Source: Paracoccaceae bacterium | GTDB lineage: Bacteria; Pseudomonadota; Alphaproteobacteria; Rhodobacterales; Rhodobacteraceae | Length of the DNA: 64,000 bases | Reading direction: 5' to 3' | NCBI GenBank assembly: GCA_902606585.1 | Contig: CACLGX010000005.1 | Coordinates: 1-64,000, forward strand | In this document: piece after piece, positions 19,325 to 28,198 of the stretch | How the letters are laid out: each line of letters opens with the position of its first letter | Position numbering within the stretch: the stretch's first letter is position 1 | The notes under the pieces: generated by a model | Told to the model about the DNA's origin: nothing | Databases searched by the model: none | The model's input: only the letters and a program-made list of their open reading frames with translations | Position numbers and translations under genes: made by a program

Positions 19325-20307
19325 ACGACAATTATCAACCGATAGTAATTACGTGCGGCGACCCTGCTGGAGTCGGGCCCGAGGTGGCCGTTTCTGCTTG
19401 GAAAGCCTTAAGAGACGAAATTCCCCTATGCATTCTTATTGATCCCAGTTTTGTCCCACAAAATATTAATATCAAAACTCTTGATCACTCACCGCGCGCT
19501 TCGGACATTGAAAGAAATTCCCTCACAGTCATTCGGCACAATTTTGTTGAACATCGGGTCCCGGGTGAGCCAAATCCAAAAAACGCTGGAGCGACAATTA
19601 AAGTAATTGAACGCGGAGTTCAATTTGTAAAAAATGGAGAATGTTCTGCTATTTGCACGATGCCGATAAGTAAATCAATCCTCAAAAATGGAGCAAATTT
19701 TCCTTTTCCGGGACATACGGAATATTTAGCTCACCTGGATGGAACAGATTCCTATGGGATGATGCTAATCAACAAATATTTAAGAGTAGTTCCCGCTACT
19801 ATTCACATTCCGGTTAAAGATATAACCAAGTATCTGAATGCAGAATTAATTGAGAAAACAATTACAACGACACACCGGGAACTTATCAGTAGATTTTCAA
19901 TTCCTAATCCAAGCATTTGGGTTTCAGGTTTGAATCCTCATGCGGGAGAAGATGGAACAATTGGAGATGAAGAGAAAAAATTTATAATACCAATTATAGA
20001 AAAACTTCGGTCAGAGGGATATAATTTGATGGGTCCAATTTCTGCTGATACGATGTTTTACGGGAAAAAAAGACGTAAATTTGACGCTGCCATCTGTATG
20101 TATCACGATCAAGCGTTAATACCAATAAAAACACTAGATTTTCATACTAGTGTTAACTTAACAATTGGGCTGAGTTTCATAAGGACTTCACCTGATCATG
20201 GAACAGCTTTCGATATAGCTGGTAAAAATTTGGCCAACCCTACTTCGACTATAGAAGCTATAAAATTGGCTTGGAATTTGTCAAAAAGGGAGCAAAGGGA
20301 TCAATAA
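19321..20307 (+). CDS. pdxA: 4-hydroxythreonine-4-phosphate dehydrogenase
   Basis: NAD-dependent enzyme of the DXP-dependent pyridoxal-phosphate pathway, 328 residues. Family motifs include ITCGDPAGVGPEVAVSA, PISKSILKNGANFPFPGHTEYLA with a metal-binding His, GLNPHAGEDGTIGDEE and AICMYHDQALIPIKTL, both with metal-binding His residues. ATG overlaps the surA stop. It is followed with an 8-bp overlap by rsmA, the usual surA-pdxA-rsmA order. Confidence 0.96.
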   Translation: MNDNYQPIVITCGDPAGVGPEVAVSAWKALRDEIPLCILIDPSFVPQNINIKTLDHSPRASDIERNSLTVIRHNFVEHRVPGEPNPKNAGATIKVIERGVQFVKNGECSAICTMPISKSILKNGANFPFPGHTEYLAHLDGTDSYGMMLINKYLRVVPATIHIPVKDITKYLNAELIEKTITTTHRELISRFSIPNPSIWVSGLNPHAGEDGTIGDEEKKFIIPIIEKLRSEGYNLMGPISADTMFYGKKRRKFDAAICMYHDQALIPIKTLDFHTSVNLTIGLSFIRTSPDHGTAFDIAGKNLANPTSTIEAIKLAWNLSKREQRDQ

Positions 20308-21133
20308 ACTGCAGCCTATAAGACAGGTCATTGAAAAATATGATCTCAAAGCAAAAAAATCTTTAGGCCAAAATTTTATCTTCGACTTAAATCTTACTTC
20401 AAAAATAGCTAGGTTGGCAGGGGATCTAACAAATTTTGAAATTTTGGAAATTGGGCCCGGTCCAGGTGGCTTAACAAGAGGACTTCTTTCGGAAGGAGCT
20501 AACCGAATTGTAGCCATTGAAAAGGACAGAAGGTGCATTTCAGCTTTAAGAGAAATTCAAAACCATTACCCTGACAGATTACAAATAATAGAAGGCAATG
20601 CTAATGAGATACAGCAAGAAAAGTATTTCACGAAACCAGTAAAAGTTGTTGCCAATCTTCCTTATAATATCGGGACCAAACTTTTAATTGAGTGGTTGAC
20701 TGCTAAAGATTGGCCACCTTTTTGGCATAGCTTAACACTTATGTTTCAAAACGAAGTTGCAGAACGAATAGCGGCGAGACCAGGCGAAAAGTCATATGGC
20801 AGGCTATCGGTACTTTCAAATTGGCGATGTAAAACATCCATAAAGATGAAACTAAACCCCGAAGTTTTTCATCCCTCCCCTAAAGTGACGAGTGCAGTCG
20901 TTCAAATAGAAGCATTAAAATCACCCAATTTTGATGCCAATTTAAGCAATCTTGAAAAAGTTGTAGCCACGGCTTTTAATCAACGCAGGAAAATGTTGAG
21001 GTCGTCGCTTAAAGGCTTAACACCTAATATAGAAAATATACTTAAAGATGTAAAAATAGATCCTGCAGCAAGAGCGGAAAACTTAACAGTCGAACAGTTT
21101 TGCTTATTAGCAAATCATTTAAAGGTAGAGTAA
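20300..21133 (+). CDS. rsmA: 16S rRNA (adenine1518-N6/adenine1519-N6)-dimethyltransferase
   Basis: KsgA/RsmA dimethylates two adenines in the 3' hairpin of 16S rRNA. Motifs: LKAKKSLGQNFIFD (N-terminal), EIGPGPGGLTRGL (SAM motif I), VVANLPYNIGTKLLIEW (catalytic NLPY). The ORF track starts at TTG 20414, which would remove the conserved LGQNF block. In frame the ORF is open back to a TAA at 20261 but holds no ATG, GTG or TTG before 20414. The conserved N-terminus (INKLQPIRQVI) begins at ATC 20300, with AAGGGAG 7 nt upstream; CTG 20309 after AAAGGGA and ATT 20276 are alternatives. The start given is therefore provisional; the gene is not. Confidence 0.88.
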   Translation: MNKLQPIRQVIEKYDLKAKKSLGQNFIFDLNLTSKIARLAGDLTNFEILEIGPGPGGLTRGLLSEGANRIVAIEKDRRCISALREIQNHYPDRLQIIEGNANEIQQEKYFTKPVKVVANLPYNIGTKLLIEWLTAKDWPPFWHSLTLMFQNEVAERIAARPGEKSYGRLSVLSNWRCKTSIKMKLNPEVFHPSPKVTSAVVQIEALKSPNFDANLSNLEKVVATAFNQRRKMLRSSLKGLTPNIENILKDVKIDPAARAENLTVEQFCLLANHLKVE

Positions 21134-21709
21134 CTACTCAGCAGCCTCTTTCGAGGTCTTATTGTCGTTATCAATAGCATCAGGTTGAATGTTATTGTTT
21201 CTTTTTCGTCTATTCGCCTTAAAAGACCTGTCATTTTCATCAGAGCCTGATTTGTCTTTCTCTGACTGACCATTTTCTTGTGTTGCTTCATAATGACTTT
21301 TACCGTCGTTGTTGGTGCCCGAAGTAGCATTACTGTCTTTTTCGACATCCGAAACGATACCTGCGGATGCCTCGGATCCATTTTCTACTCTATTTCTTTC
21401 CCTATCAGTGTTTCGTCCCCTATTCTCTTTCTCTTGTTGCTCACGTCTTGCCTCTTGCTCTTTTTGAGCATGAGCAAGCAGCCTTAGATAGTGTTCCGCG
21501 TGCTGCTGAAAGTTTTCCGTAGCAACGCGGTCATTTGAAAGCTGTGAGTCTCTCGCCAACTGATTGTACTTGTCAATAATCTGCTGGGGCGTTCCACGAA
21601 CTTTACCTTCTGGTCCAGAGCTATCAAAAACTCTATTTAAGACGTTACCGACAGAACGGTTGTTATTTCTATTCTGCTTGCTCCGAGAGCGCGATTTAGG
21701 AGATCTCAT
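21134..21709 (-). CDS. DUF4167 domain-containing protein
   Basis: A 191-residue protein, very rich in basic and polar residues. The N-terminal 90 residues are the DUF4167 domain: basic SRSRSKQNRNNNRS, then NRVFDSSGPEGKVRGTPQQIIDKYNQLARD and NFQQHAEHYLRLL. The rest is low-complexity, Glu/Asn/Ser-rich with a basic patch (ANRRKRNNN) and probably disordered. The domain is found across alphaproteobacteria downstream of prfA-prmC, and RNA or ribosome binding is a guess from its composition and place. A 186-bp leader with inverted repeats separates it from prmC. Confidence 0.88.
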   Translation of the reverse strand: MRSPKSRSRSKQNRNNNRSVGNVLNRVFDSSGPEGKVRGTPQQIIDKYNQLARDSQLSNDRVATENFQQHAEHYLRLLAHAQKEQEARREQQEKENRGRNTDRERNRVENGSEASAGIVSDVEKDSNATSGTNNDGKSHYEATQENGQSEKDKSGSDENDRSFKANRRKRNNNIQPDAIDNDNKTSKEAAE

Positions 21710-21743
21710 TAAATTTTCGAGCCTTGTTTCAATCTATATTGTT

Positions 21744-21832
21744 CATCGCGAACTATTAATCTTGTAACTGTTTGCGATGTGGGCTTGTTGTTTTGTGCGC
21801 AGCAGCAAAAGCTGTTAGCACTTTACGTGCCC
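21744..21832 (-). other. Leader of the DUF4167 gene with two inverted-repeat structures
   Basis: The 186-bp gap between prmC and the DUF4167 gene holds no credible ORF. It contains CATCGCGAAC (21744-21753) opposite GTTTGCGATG (21770-21779), complementary over ten positions with one G-T. Next to it are nested short helices: GGGC/GCCC (21781-21784 and 21829-21832), GTGC/GCAC (21795-21798 and 21818-21821) and CAGC/GCTG (21803-21806 and 21811-21814) around a 4-nt loop. It could be a structured 5' leader or protein-binding site. No known riboswitch is recognised. Confidence 0.35.
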
Positions 21833-21895
21833 GTTGTAACCTAATCTTATATGAATAAACAAGGCTAAAAAGAAAAAATCTCTAAAAATTATTGA

Positions 21896-22726
21896 TCAAG
21901 CAAGTTTTGCTGCTATTAAACGGTCTTTTCCTGACAAGTCTTTCATTATATTTGTATCAATGAAACCAAATGTATTCATCATAATTTTAACCTGATTACT
22001 TTGAGATGCCCCTGTTTCTAGGACAACAAAACCATCCGGGTTTAAAAATTTTGCTAAGTTGGGAATTATCGTTTTAAAAGCGTCCAATCCATCACGACCA
22101 GAAAATAAAGCGATTTCGGGGTCATATTTTATAACTTCGTCAGATAATTCATCTTTTTCTATCAAACCAATATAAGGAGGGTTAGAGATTATCAGATCAA
22201 ATGATCCTTTTACGGCTTCAAACCAGTCAGAATTTAAAAAATCAATTTTATTTTGAACATTAAACTTCTCCGCGTTAATTTTAGCCAGCGATAGCGCTTT
22301 CTCCGAAATATCTACCGCTGTAATATGAACCTCTTTCCATTCGCAAGCTAGGGTGATTGCAATTGCACCAGAACCTGTACCAAGCTCTAATACCGATTTA
22401 ACCGGTTTTTCTATTACAAAATCTATTAGTGTCTCTGTATCACCCCTTGGATCCAGTACATTTTCATTAATAAAGAACGACCGACCCCAAAATTCTCTTC
22501 TCCCTAAAATTCTTGAAATAGGCTCTCTATTAACTCTGCGGAGTATGAGTTTTTCAAGTTTGGATATTATTTTTTCCGATACTTGCTCATTTGTCTTCAG
22601 AGACAATTCAGAAATTGGAATTTCAAGGGTAAAGGCGCTCAGTATCCTAGCATCCCTTGCCGCACCTTCTATTCCTGATCTGGACAACTTAATTGCAGTA
22701 TCAGCTAAAACTTCTTTTAATTTCAC
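21896..22726 (-). CDS. prmC: Release factor glutamine N5-methyltransferase
   Basis: Methylates the GGQ glutamine of release factors RF1 and RF2. The 276 residues comprise an N-terminal helical domain, SAM motif [17 protein letters not shown], and the catalytic NPPY motif in [20 protein letters not shown] lies in a four-base overlap with the prfA stop, coupling it to its own substrate's gene. Confidence 0.95.
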   Translation of the reverse strand: MKLKEVLADTAIKLSRSGIEGAARDARILSAFTLEIPISELSLKTNEQVSEKIISKLEKLILRRVNREPISRILGRREFWGRSFFINENVLDPRGDTETLIDFVIEKPVKSVLELGTGSGAIAITLACEWKEVHITAVDISEKALSLAKINAEKFNVQNKIDFLNSDWFEAVKGSFDLIISNPPYIGLIEKDELSDEVIKYDPEIALFSGRDGLDAFKTIIPNLAKFLNPDGFVVLETGASQSNQVKIMMNTFGFIDTNIMKDLSGKDRLIAAKLA

Positions 22727-23778
22727 TCGTCAATCTCAGCTAATTTTTCCGCTTGATCATATTCAATCAGCGCTGAAACCATTTCACCCAAATCTCCCTG
22801 CATAACCTGATCTAGTTTATACAAAGTCAGGTTAATTCGATGATCGGTAACTCGACCCTGCGGAAAGTTGTAAGTTCTAATTCTTTCCGACCTATCTCCC
22901 GAGCCTACTTGGGATTTACGATCAGCCGACCTTTCATTATCAACCCTCTGCCGCTCTAAATCATACAGACGTGTCTTTAAAACTTGCATAGCAATTTCTC
23001 GATTTCTATGCTGAGATTTCTCAGAGCTTGTTACAACAATTCCCGAAGGTATGTGAGTTATCCTAACAGCGGAGTCAGTAGTATTTACATGCTGCCCTCC
23101 TGCTCCTGAACTTCGCATCGTATCAATCCGAAGATCATTTTGTTCAATTTTTATATCGACATCTTCAGCTTCAGGAAGAACAGCAACGGTTGCGGCGGAA
23201 GTATGTACCCTACCTCCACTTTCAGTTTCGGGAACACGTTGAACTCGATGAACACCACTTTCATATTTAAGTTTGGCGAAAACTCCGTCTCCTTTTACGT
23301 GAACAACAACCTCTTTTATTCCTCCCAATTCCGATAACTGTTCTTCAATGACCTTAAATGTCCAACCACTCGTCTCAGAAAACCTTTGATACATTTTTAA
23401 AAGATCAGCAGCGAACAAAGCCGCCTCGTCTCCACCAGTACCAGGTCTAATTTCGATCATTGCAGATCTTTCATCTGCAGCATCTTTCGGCAGCAGCGCC
23501 AACTGCAGCAGTTTTTCAACTTCCGGCATACGCGCTTTTAAAAGAGGCAATTCTTCTTCCGCAAGTTGCCGCATATCAGGGTCAGCCATCATTTCTTCAG
23601 CTTCCTTTAAATCTTCAAGCAACAATTTATATTGTTGGATCTTTTCAACCACTGGTTTTAGTTGAGAGTACTCTTTAGAAAGTTTCGCTATTTCTTCACC
23701 AGATATTCCCGTACTCATTTGAGCCTCAAGAAATTCATATCTTTGGTGAATTTGTTCTAATTTTTGTAAAGGAACCAT
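22723..23778 (-). CDS. prfA: Peptide chain release factor 1
   Basis: Recognises UAA and UAG stop codons and triggers peptidyl-tRNA hydrolysis. Length 351 residues. It contains the catalytic GGQ loop ([17 protein letters not shown]), the N-terminal coiled region, and the domain 2/4 stretch [19 protein letters not shown]. The PxT tripeptide expected in domain 2 is not quoted here because the exact alignment is uncertain, but overall length and [16 protein letters not shown] fit RF1 rather than RF2, and no programmed frameshift is seen. Confidence 0.96.
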   Translation of the reverse strand: MVPLQKLEQIHQRYEFLEAQMSTGISGEEIAKLSKEYSQLKPVVEKIQQYKLLLEDLKEAEEMMADPDMRQLAEEELPLLKARMPEVEKLLQLALLPKDAADERSAMIEIRPGTGGDEAALFAADLLKMYQRFSETSGWTFKVIEEQLSELGGIKEVVVHVKGDGVFAKLKYESGVHRVQRVPETESGGRVHTSAATVAVLPEAEDVDIKIEQNDLRIDTMRSSGAGGQHVNTTDSAVRITHIPSGIVVTSSEKSQHRNREIAMQVLKTRLYDLERQRVDNERSADRKSQVGSGDRSERIRTYNFPQGRVTDHRINLTLYKLDQVMQGDLGEMVSALIEYDQAEKLAEIDE

Positions 23779-23810
23779 GGCGCGGTGATAGGATTTTTAA
23801 GAAGCTTGGG

Positions 23811-24785
23811 TCAAGCCCTCTTATTTTTTGAATTAGAGCCCCAAATACATAAAAGCTCCGTAGCAGCATGGGCGCCAGCAATAGCCGTAGCACCAGAAGT
23901 GTCATAGCTAGGCGAAACCTCAACAACATCTCCACCTATCATATTAATCCCTGCGATATCCCTAAGAAGAATTGCAGCCTGACCGGAAGATAAACCGCCC
24001 CAAACTGGTGTCCCAGTACCAGGAGCAAAAGCCGGGTCAAGACAATCAATATCGAATGTCAGGTATGTGGGTTGATTTCCCAAAATTGATTTTATTTTTT
24101 TTGCGACCTCAACTGGGCCGTTTTCATGTACTTCCCTTGCATCAATAATATTTACCCCCAAGGTATCTTCATTTGTTGTACGGATACCAACTTGAACCGA
24201 TGTTTTAGGAGCTATTATTCCACTTTTGACTGCCTTGTAAAACATCGTTCCATGATCAATTCGGTCTTCATCATGATCCGGCCAAGTATCTGAATGCGCA
24301 TCAAATTGTAGTAAAGATAAAGGTGACCCTAGCTTGTTAAAATAAGCTTTTAAGATTGGGTATGTTATAAAATGATCACCCCCTAAAACTATTGTTGAAA
24401 CATTATTGGACAGAAATTTGGATATATGCTGCTCCAATAATGTAGGAAACTCTTGCACTTTAGCATAATCAAAAGCCAAGTCACCGTAATCAATAATGTT
24501 TAACTCTTGCATAGGATCAAAGTCCCAGCCATATGGCGGATCAAATGTCTGTAAAGTTGATGCTTCTCTTATAGCTCTAGGACCAAATCTGGCGCCCGGA
24601 CGATTTGTTACTGCTTGATCAAATGGCACCCCAGTTATCGCTATATCAACATCTTTTAAGTCTTTGGTGTAGCGTCGTCGCAAAAATGAAGTCGAACCAC
24701 CGAAAGCATTTTCGTATGATAAACCCTTTAAATCTTTTCTTGTAAAAGCGAGATCTATCTCAGTTTTTGCATTACTTAATACCAT
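23811..24785 (-). CDS. speB: Agmatinase / ureohydrolase family
   Basis: Binuclear manganese ureohydrolase, 324 residues, probably converting agmatine to putrescine and urea. All metal-binding motifs are present: VLGGDHFITYP, LLQFDAHSDTWPDHD and LTFDIDCLDPAFAPGTGTP. Related guanidinobutyrase or guanidinopropionase activity cannot be excluded from sequence. It is on the same strand as the M20 amidohydrolase, 51 bp downstream of it, and may be cotranscribed. Confidence 0.88.
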   Translation of the reverse strand: MVLSNAKTEIDLAFTRKDLKGLSYENAFGGSTSFLRRRYTKDLKDVDIAITGVPFDQAVTNRPGARFGPRAIREASTLQTFDPPYGWDFDPMQELNIIDYGDLAFDYAKVQEFPTLLEQHISKFLSNNVSTIVLGGDHFITYPILKAYFNKLGSPLSLLQFDAHSDTWPDHDEDRIDHGTMFYKAVKSGIIAPKTSVQVGIRTTNEDTLGVNIIDAREVHENGPVEVAKKIKSILGNQPTYLTFDIDCLDPAFAPGTGTPVWGGLSSGQAAILLRDIAGINMIGGDVVEVSPSYDTSGATAIAGAHAATELLCIWGSNSKNKRA

Positions 24786-24836
24786 TTTTTATCTCTGATT
24801 TTCTTTACACAATTTAATTTTTAATCCTAAAGTACT

Positions 24837-26000
24837 CTACCCTAAAGGAAGTGCTTTCTCAATTAACCGAGCAAAAAAAGATGCTCCGATAGGTGCAGCA
24901 GCATCATTGAAGTCATAATTTGGATTGTGTAGACCAGGACCATCACCTGTTCCCAAAAATAGGTATGCACCAGGTCTTTTCTCTAACATGTAGCTGAAAT
25001 CTTCCGCGCCCATTTCCTTACTTACCGAAGTTGATACCCGATCAGGCCCACAGACGTCGTTAGCAACTTCGATTGCGAAATTTGTTGCTTCCTCATGATT
25101 TATGGTGGGTGGGTATCCTTTCTCATAATTAAGTTTCGCCCCAACTTCGAAACTCATGGCGAGCCCTGAAATAATTTTTTCCATTCGTTTTATGACCATT
25201 TCCTGAACAGACAAATCGAATGTCCGTACTGTTCCATTTAAATAGGCTGTTTCCGGTATCACATTATCAGTAGTTCCAGTATGCACTTGTGTTATAGAAA
25301 TAACTAAGTCATCGCTAGGAATATTGTTTCGACTAACGATAGTCTGAAAAGCCTGTGCAATAGATAAGGCTGCAACTATTGGATCCTTCACTTCATGTGG
25401 ATAAGCGGCGTGACCACCTTTCCCTTTGATTTCAACAGTGAAGCTATCCGCACCCGCCATTATCGGTCCAGAACGAGTGTACATTACTCCTACATCACGG
25501 CCAGGGATATTATGGAGAGCGTAAACTTCCTCTATCTGAAATTGCTCTATAATGCCCTCGTCAACCATTGCTTTAGCCCCACCAGTCGCTTCTTCATCAG
25601 GCTGAAAAATAAGCGCAACGCGCCCACTAAAATTTCTAGTTTCGGAAAGATAACGTGCCGCTCCAAGTAACATGGTAGTATGGCCGTCATGTCCACAAGC
25701 ATGCATCACACCTTCATTTACTGAAGAATAAGATAATCCAGTATTCTCCGTTATAGGCAGAGCATCCATATCAGCTCTTAAACCAATAGTCCGACCGGGA
25801 GCCATACCCTCTATTATCGCCACAAGTCCACTAGAAGCGTATCCCGTATGAATTTCCGTAATACCAAATTCTTTTAAACGTTCACTTACATATTCAGCAG
25901 TTTTATAACATTCTCGGCCAAGCTCTGGATTTTGATGCAAATGTTGGCGCCACTTTGCCATATCTTTCTCAAAACCGGCTATGCTATTCAATATTGCCAT
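24837..26000 (-). CDS. M20 family amidohydrolase (hippurate hydrolase-like)
   Basis: Zinc-dependent amidohydrolase/peptidase of 387 residues in the HipO/AbgB-like M20D group. Motifs: LRADMDALPITENTGL, MHACGHDGHTTMLLGAA with the bridging Cys/His residues typical of M20D, FQPDEEATGGAKAMV with the catalytic Glu pair region, and a lid domain GKGGHAAYPHE. Substrates of relatives are N-acyl amino acids, hippurate and indole-acetyl conjugates. The neighbour is agmatinase, so a role in N-acylated amine or amino-acid catabolism is possible but unproven. Divergent from mazG. Confidence 0.88.
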   Translation of the reverse strand: MAILNSIAGFEKDMAKWRQHLHQNPELGRECYKTAEYVSERLKEFGITEIHTGYASSGLVAIIEGMAPGRTIGLRADMDALPITENTGLSYSSVNEGVMHACGHDGHTTMLLGAARYLSETRNFSGRVALIFQPDEEATGGAKAMVDEGIIEQFQIEEVYALHNIPGRDVGVMYTRSGPIMAGADSFTVEIKGKGGHAAYPHEVKDPIVAALSIAQAFQTIVSRNNIPSDDLVISITQVHTGTTDNVIPETAYLNGTVRTFDLSVQEMVIKRMEKIISGLAMSFEVGAKLNYEKGYPPTINHEEATNFAIEVANDVCGPDRVSTSVSKEMGAEDFSYMLEKRPGAYLFLGTGDGPGLHNPNYDFNDAAAPIGASFFARLIEKALPLG

Positions 26001-26063
26001 AAGTATGACTCGCTCGTATATTTTGGTGTTTGATCATTCAATCTGAGAAAAAGGGACGTTGCA

Positions 26064-26873
26064 ATGTCTTTTGATGAAAATCTAATTAATAATCCCTCAA
26101 AAGGAATGCCTCGATTATTAGAAATAATGAGAGCGCTAAGAGACCCTGAAAGCGGATGCCCCTGGGATATTGAACAGAATTTCAAGACGATTGCGCCTTA
26201 TACTGTAGAAGAAGCTTATGAAGTTGCTGATGCCATCGAGCGTGAAAACTGGGAGGACCTAAAAAATGAATTAGGGGATTTACTGCTTCAAACAGTATAT
26301 CACACGCAAATCGCAGAAGAAGAGGAACTCTTTAATTTTAATGACGTAGTAAACCAAATATCAGAAAAAATGATACAAAGGCATCCTCATGTTTTTGGTA
26401 ACGAAAATAGAAACAAAACAGCATCCCAGCAGGTAAACGATTGGGAGTCAATTAAAGCAGAAGAAAGAGCAAAAAAAAATCAGACAGGAATTTTAGATGA
26501 TGTAGCTCTCAACCTCCCCGCTTTAGTAAGGTCTCTCAAGTTGCAAAAAAGGGCTGCCAGAGTTGGGTTTGACTGGCCTAATATTTTACAAGTCTTGGAA
26601 AAAATAGAGGAAGAAACAAAAGAGCTAGTAGAAGCGAAAGAACTCCAGTCTCAAGAAAAGATTAATGAAGAATTTGGAGATCTAATGTTTTCAATTGTAA
26701 ACTTAGGCCGGCACCTTGGTGTTGATTCAGAAGAAGCTCTTAAGCAAACCAATAAAAAATTTATAAACCGGTTCAAGTTCGTTGAGGACACAATACGCTC
26801 CCAAGGCAGCAAAATAGAAAAAACAACTTTGGAAGAAATGGAAACCCTCTGGCAACGGGCAAAAAATTCTTAA
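26064..26873 (+). CDS. mazG: Nucleoside triphosphate pyrophosphohydrolase MazG
   Basis: All-alpha NTP pyrophosphatase that hydrolyses nucleoside triphosphates to monophosphates, 269 residues. Two MazG domains are visible: the N-terminal one with CPWDIEQNFKTIAPYTVEEAYE and ENWEDLKNELGDLLLQ (EExxE plus ExxD metal motifs), and the C-terminal one with KIEEETKELVEAKE and INEEFGDLMFSIVNLGR. ATG 26064 follows AAAGGGA. The length is standard for full-size MazG. Confidence 0.95.
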   Translation: MSFDENLINNPSKGMPRLLEIMRALRDPESGCPWDIEQNFKTIAPYTVEEAYEVADAIERENWEDLKNELGDLLLQTVYHTQIAEEEELFNFNDVVNQISEKMIQRHPHVFGNENRNKTASQQVNDWESIKAEERAKKNQTGILDDVALNLPALVRSLKLQKRAARVGFDWPNILQVLEKIEEETKELVEAKELQSQEKINEEFGDLMFSIVNLGRHLGVDSEEALKQTNKKFINRFKFVEDTIRSQGSKIEKTTLEEMETLWQRAKNS

Positions 26874-26928
26874 TTAGATAAGCTTAAATCACTTTGAAAA
26901 CATACCCTATAAAAAAGACTTCGGTAGT

Positions 26929-27291
26929 TTACGGTTGAGTGCGCAGAATGCAATCAACCCAAAGTTTAAATTGTTCCACCTCGTTCAATAAACGATCAAC
27001 GGTTGTTTCACTTAATTTGAGAAAAAAAACGTTCCCTCTAGTATTATCGCTATAGTTAATTCCACTTCCGTGTACCCGAAACATTAAATTCACTATACTA
27101 CAGGCATGTTTCAAACTCCTGCATTCTGGAGTAAGCTTTCTGCACATTTCTTCATACATTTTTTCAAAATCTTTGTAAGTATTTGGGCTTTTTTTTCGAA
27201 CCTCTGAAAGGTTAGGATATATTTTACAAGTTTCGTCTAACAGACTAACCTGTTCGAACTTCACGTCTTCACATAAAATATTCTGCTTCAT
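26929..27291 (-). CDS. Hypothetical protein
   Basis: I do not recognise this 120-residue product. It is predicted soluble, without signal peptide or membrane segment, and has six cysteines spread over the sequence (for example KQNILCEDV, EMCRKLTPECRSLKHACS). The track extends it to 27339, but ATG 27291 is chosen because GGAGGGTG sits 5-6 nt upstream. A promoter-like TTGACA with TATATT/TATTAA lies upstream in the inverted repeat shared with the divergent gene pair. It looks like an accessory or lineage-specific gene. Confidence 0.6.
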   Translation of the reverse strand: MKQNILCEDVKFEQVSLLDETCKIYPNLSEVRKKSPNTYKDFEKMYEEMCRKLTPECRSLKHACSIVNLMFRVHGSGINYSDNTRGNVFFLKLSETTVDRLLNEVEQFKLWVDCILRTQP

Positions 27292-27333
27292 TACATCACC
27301 CTCCACTAAACTTAATATAAATCTTACTTTTTT

Positions 27334-27353
27334 TGTCAAGTTTATTCTTGACA
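27334..27353. promoter_or_regulatory. Inverted repeat with back-to-back TTGACA elements
   Basis: TGTCAAG-TTTATT-CTTGACA is a perfect 7-bp inverted repeat. Each arm contains TTGACA pointing outward, so it could supply -35 boxes to both divergent transcripts: leftwards TTGACA followed at about 16 bp by TATTAA before the 120-residue gene, rightwards TTGACA followed at 17 bp by TTAAGA before the 67-residue ORF. A bound repressor would control both sides. Confidence 0.45.
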
Positions 27354-27401
27354 GTTTTAGTAGGGTTTGTTTAAGAATAGATAGTAAATAAGAGCTGCGA
27401 T

Positions 27402-27605
27402 TTGATTACAAAGAAATACATTCAAGCTTTTGATAAAGGCGCTTTATTGACGTCTTACTGCGAAACCAGCAGCGAGTTAGATCAAGGCATTATTGAACTT
27501 CTAGCAGACAGAGAAGAGTATACTTTAACGGTTCACTATGAAAAGAATTCTAAGTCGGATCATAAATTCGAAAACCCTCAATTTTATTGGAAAAAAAATG
27601 GATAA
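27402..27605 (+). CDS. Small hypothetical protein
   Basis: A 67-codon ORF opening at TTG, with start MITKKYIQAFDKGALL and an aromatic C-terminus (NPQFYWKKNG). No family recognised; it has no membrane segment. It overlaps the following broken gene by eight bases (ATGGATAA), which argues for a genuine coupled pair, but the TTG start and weak ribosome site leave room for doubt. Confidence 0.45.
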   Translation: MITKKYIQAFDKGALLTSYCETSSELDQGIIELLADREEYTLTVHYEKNSKSDHKFENPQFYWKKNG

Positions 27606-28099
27606 TTCCGAAATTAAAAACCAAATTTATCGTGGAGGGGTTCCAGTAGGATATCTTTCAGAATTGAACCAGTTAGAACAAAACGCAATTTTATTTTTGA
27701 GATATTGGTCACAATGCGCCAAGGCGGATCACGACCTGCAAAATAAGTTTTGGTCCAATATTACTTATGATTTAGGGATAACAAAAAATCGACAAGCTGT
27801 TGATGCTTTTGATTAAATTTTTACTCTATGTGTTAAATATTCCCGTCGACCAATAATGGAAACACGACCTGGAGTGTAAATGCATTGGAGGTGATGAAAG
27901 TTGTTTTGCCAATATTATTGGCTTTGCGCAAGACGGAGAGTTGGAAGATGCATTACTTCTAGCCTCGAATTTAGTCGCTCCTAAATTTGCGTCTTACTTA
28001 GTAGCCAGCGCCAGAAAATTTGCAGCGTCCGTCACGATAAGTGAATGTAATCCACCAGACGCAGAAGAAAGTTGCTATCAAAGTTACCGAGTTCACTAA
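27598..28099 (+). pseudogene. Broken conserved hypothetical gene (nonsense plus frameshift)
   Basis: The 72-codon ORF from ATG 27598 ends at TAA 27814-27816, but the same frame continues downstream with LCVKYSRRPIM up to about 27858. After a one-base shift the next frame reads KHDLECKCIGGDESCFANIIG and on to TAA 28097-28099. Joined, the pieces give one protein of about 166 residues that I recall as a Rhodobacterales family of unknown function, usually with RRPLMRH...CKCxGxDEACFA. So one in-frame stop and one frameshift, probably in the GGAAACAC run near 27859-27865, interrupt it. Alternatives are sequencing errors or recoding. The C-terminal part is missing from the ORF track because it lacks a start codon. 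Confidence 0.7.
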
Positions 28100-28198
28100 A
28101 ATAAACTTTATCCGCTACTATTAAGTTAAATTACTCAACAAAATAAAATAGACTTAATAACTTCTGACAATTTATCCAAAATGTATTGAGAATATTTC

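Noticed and set aside
22353-22805. 150-codon plus-strand ORF
   Set aside because: Shadow of prmC/prfA on the other strand; no motif.
28100-28198. Possible long hairpin with ATTAAGT/ACTTAAT arms
   Set aside because: Arms are 7 bp of pure AT-rich sequence with a 29-nt loop, expected by chance here.
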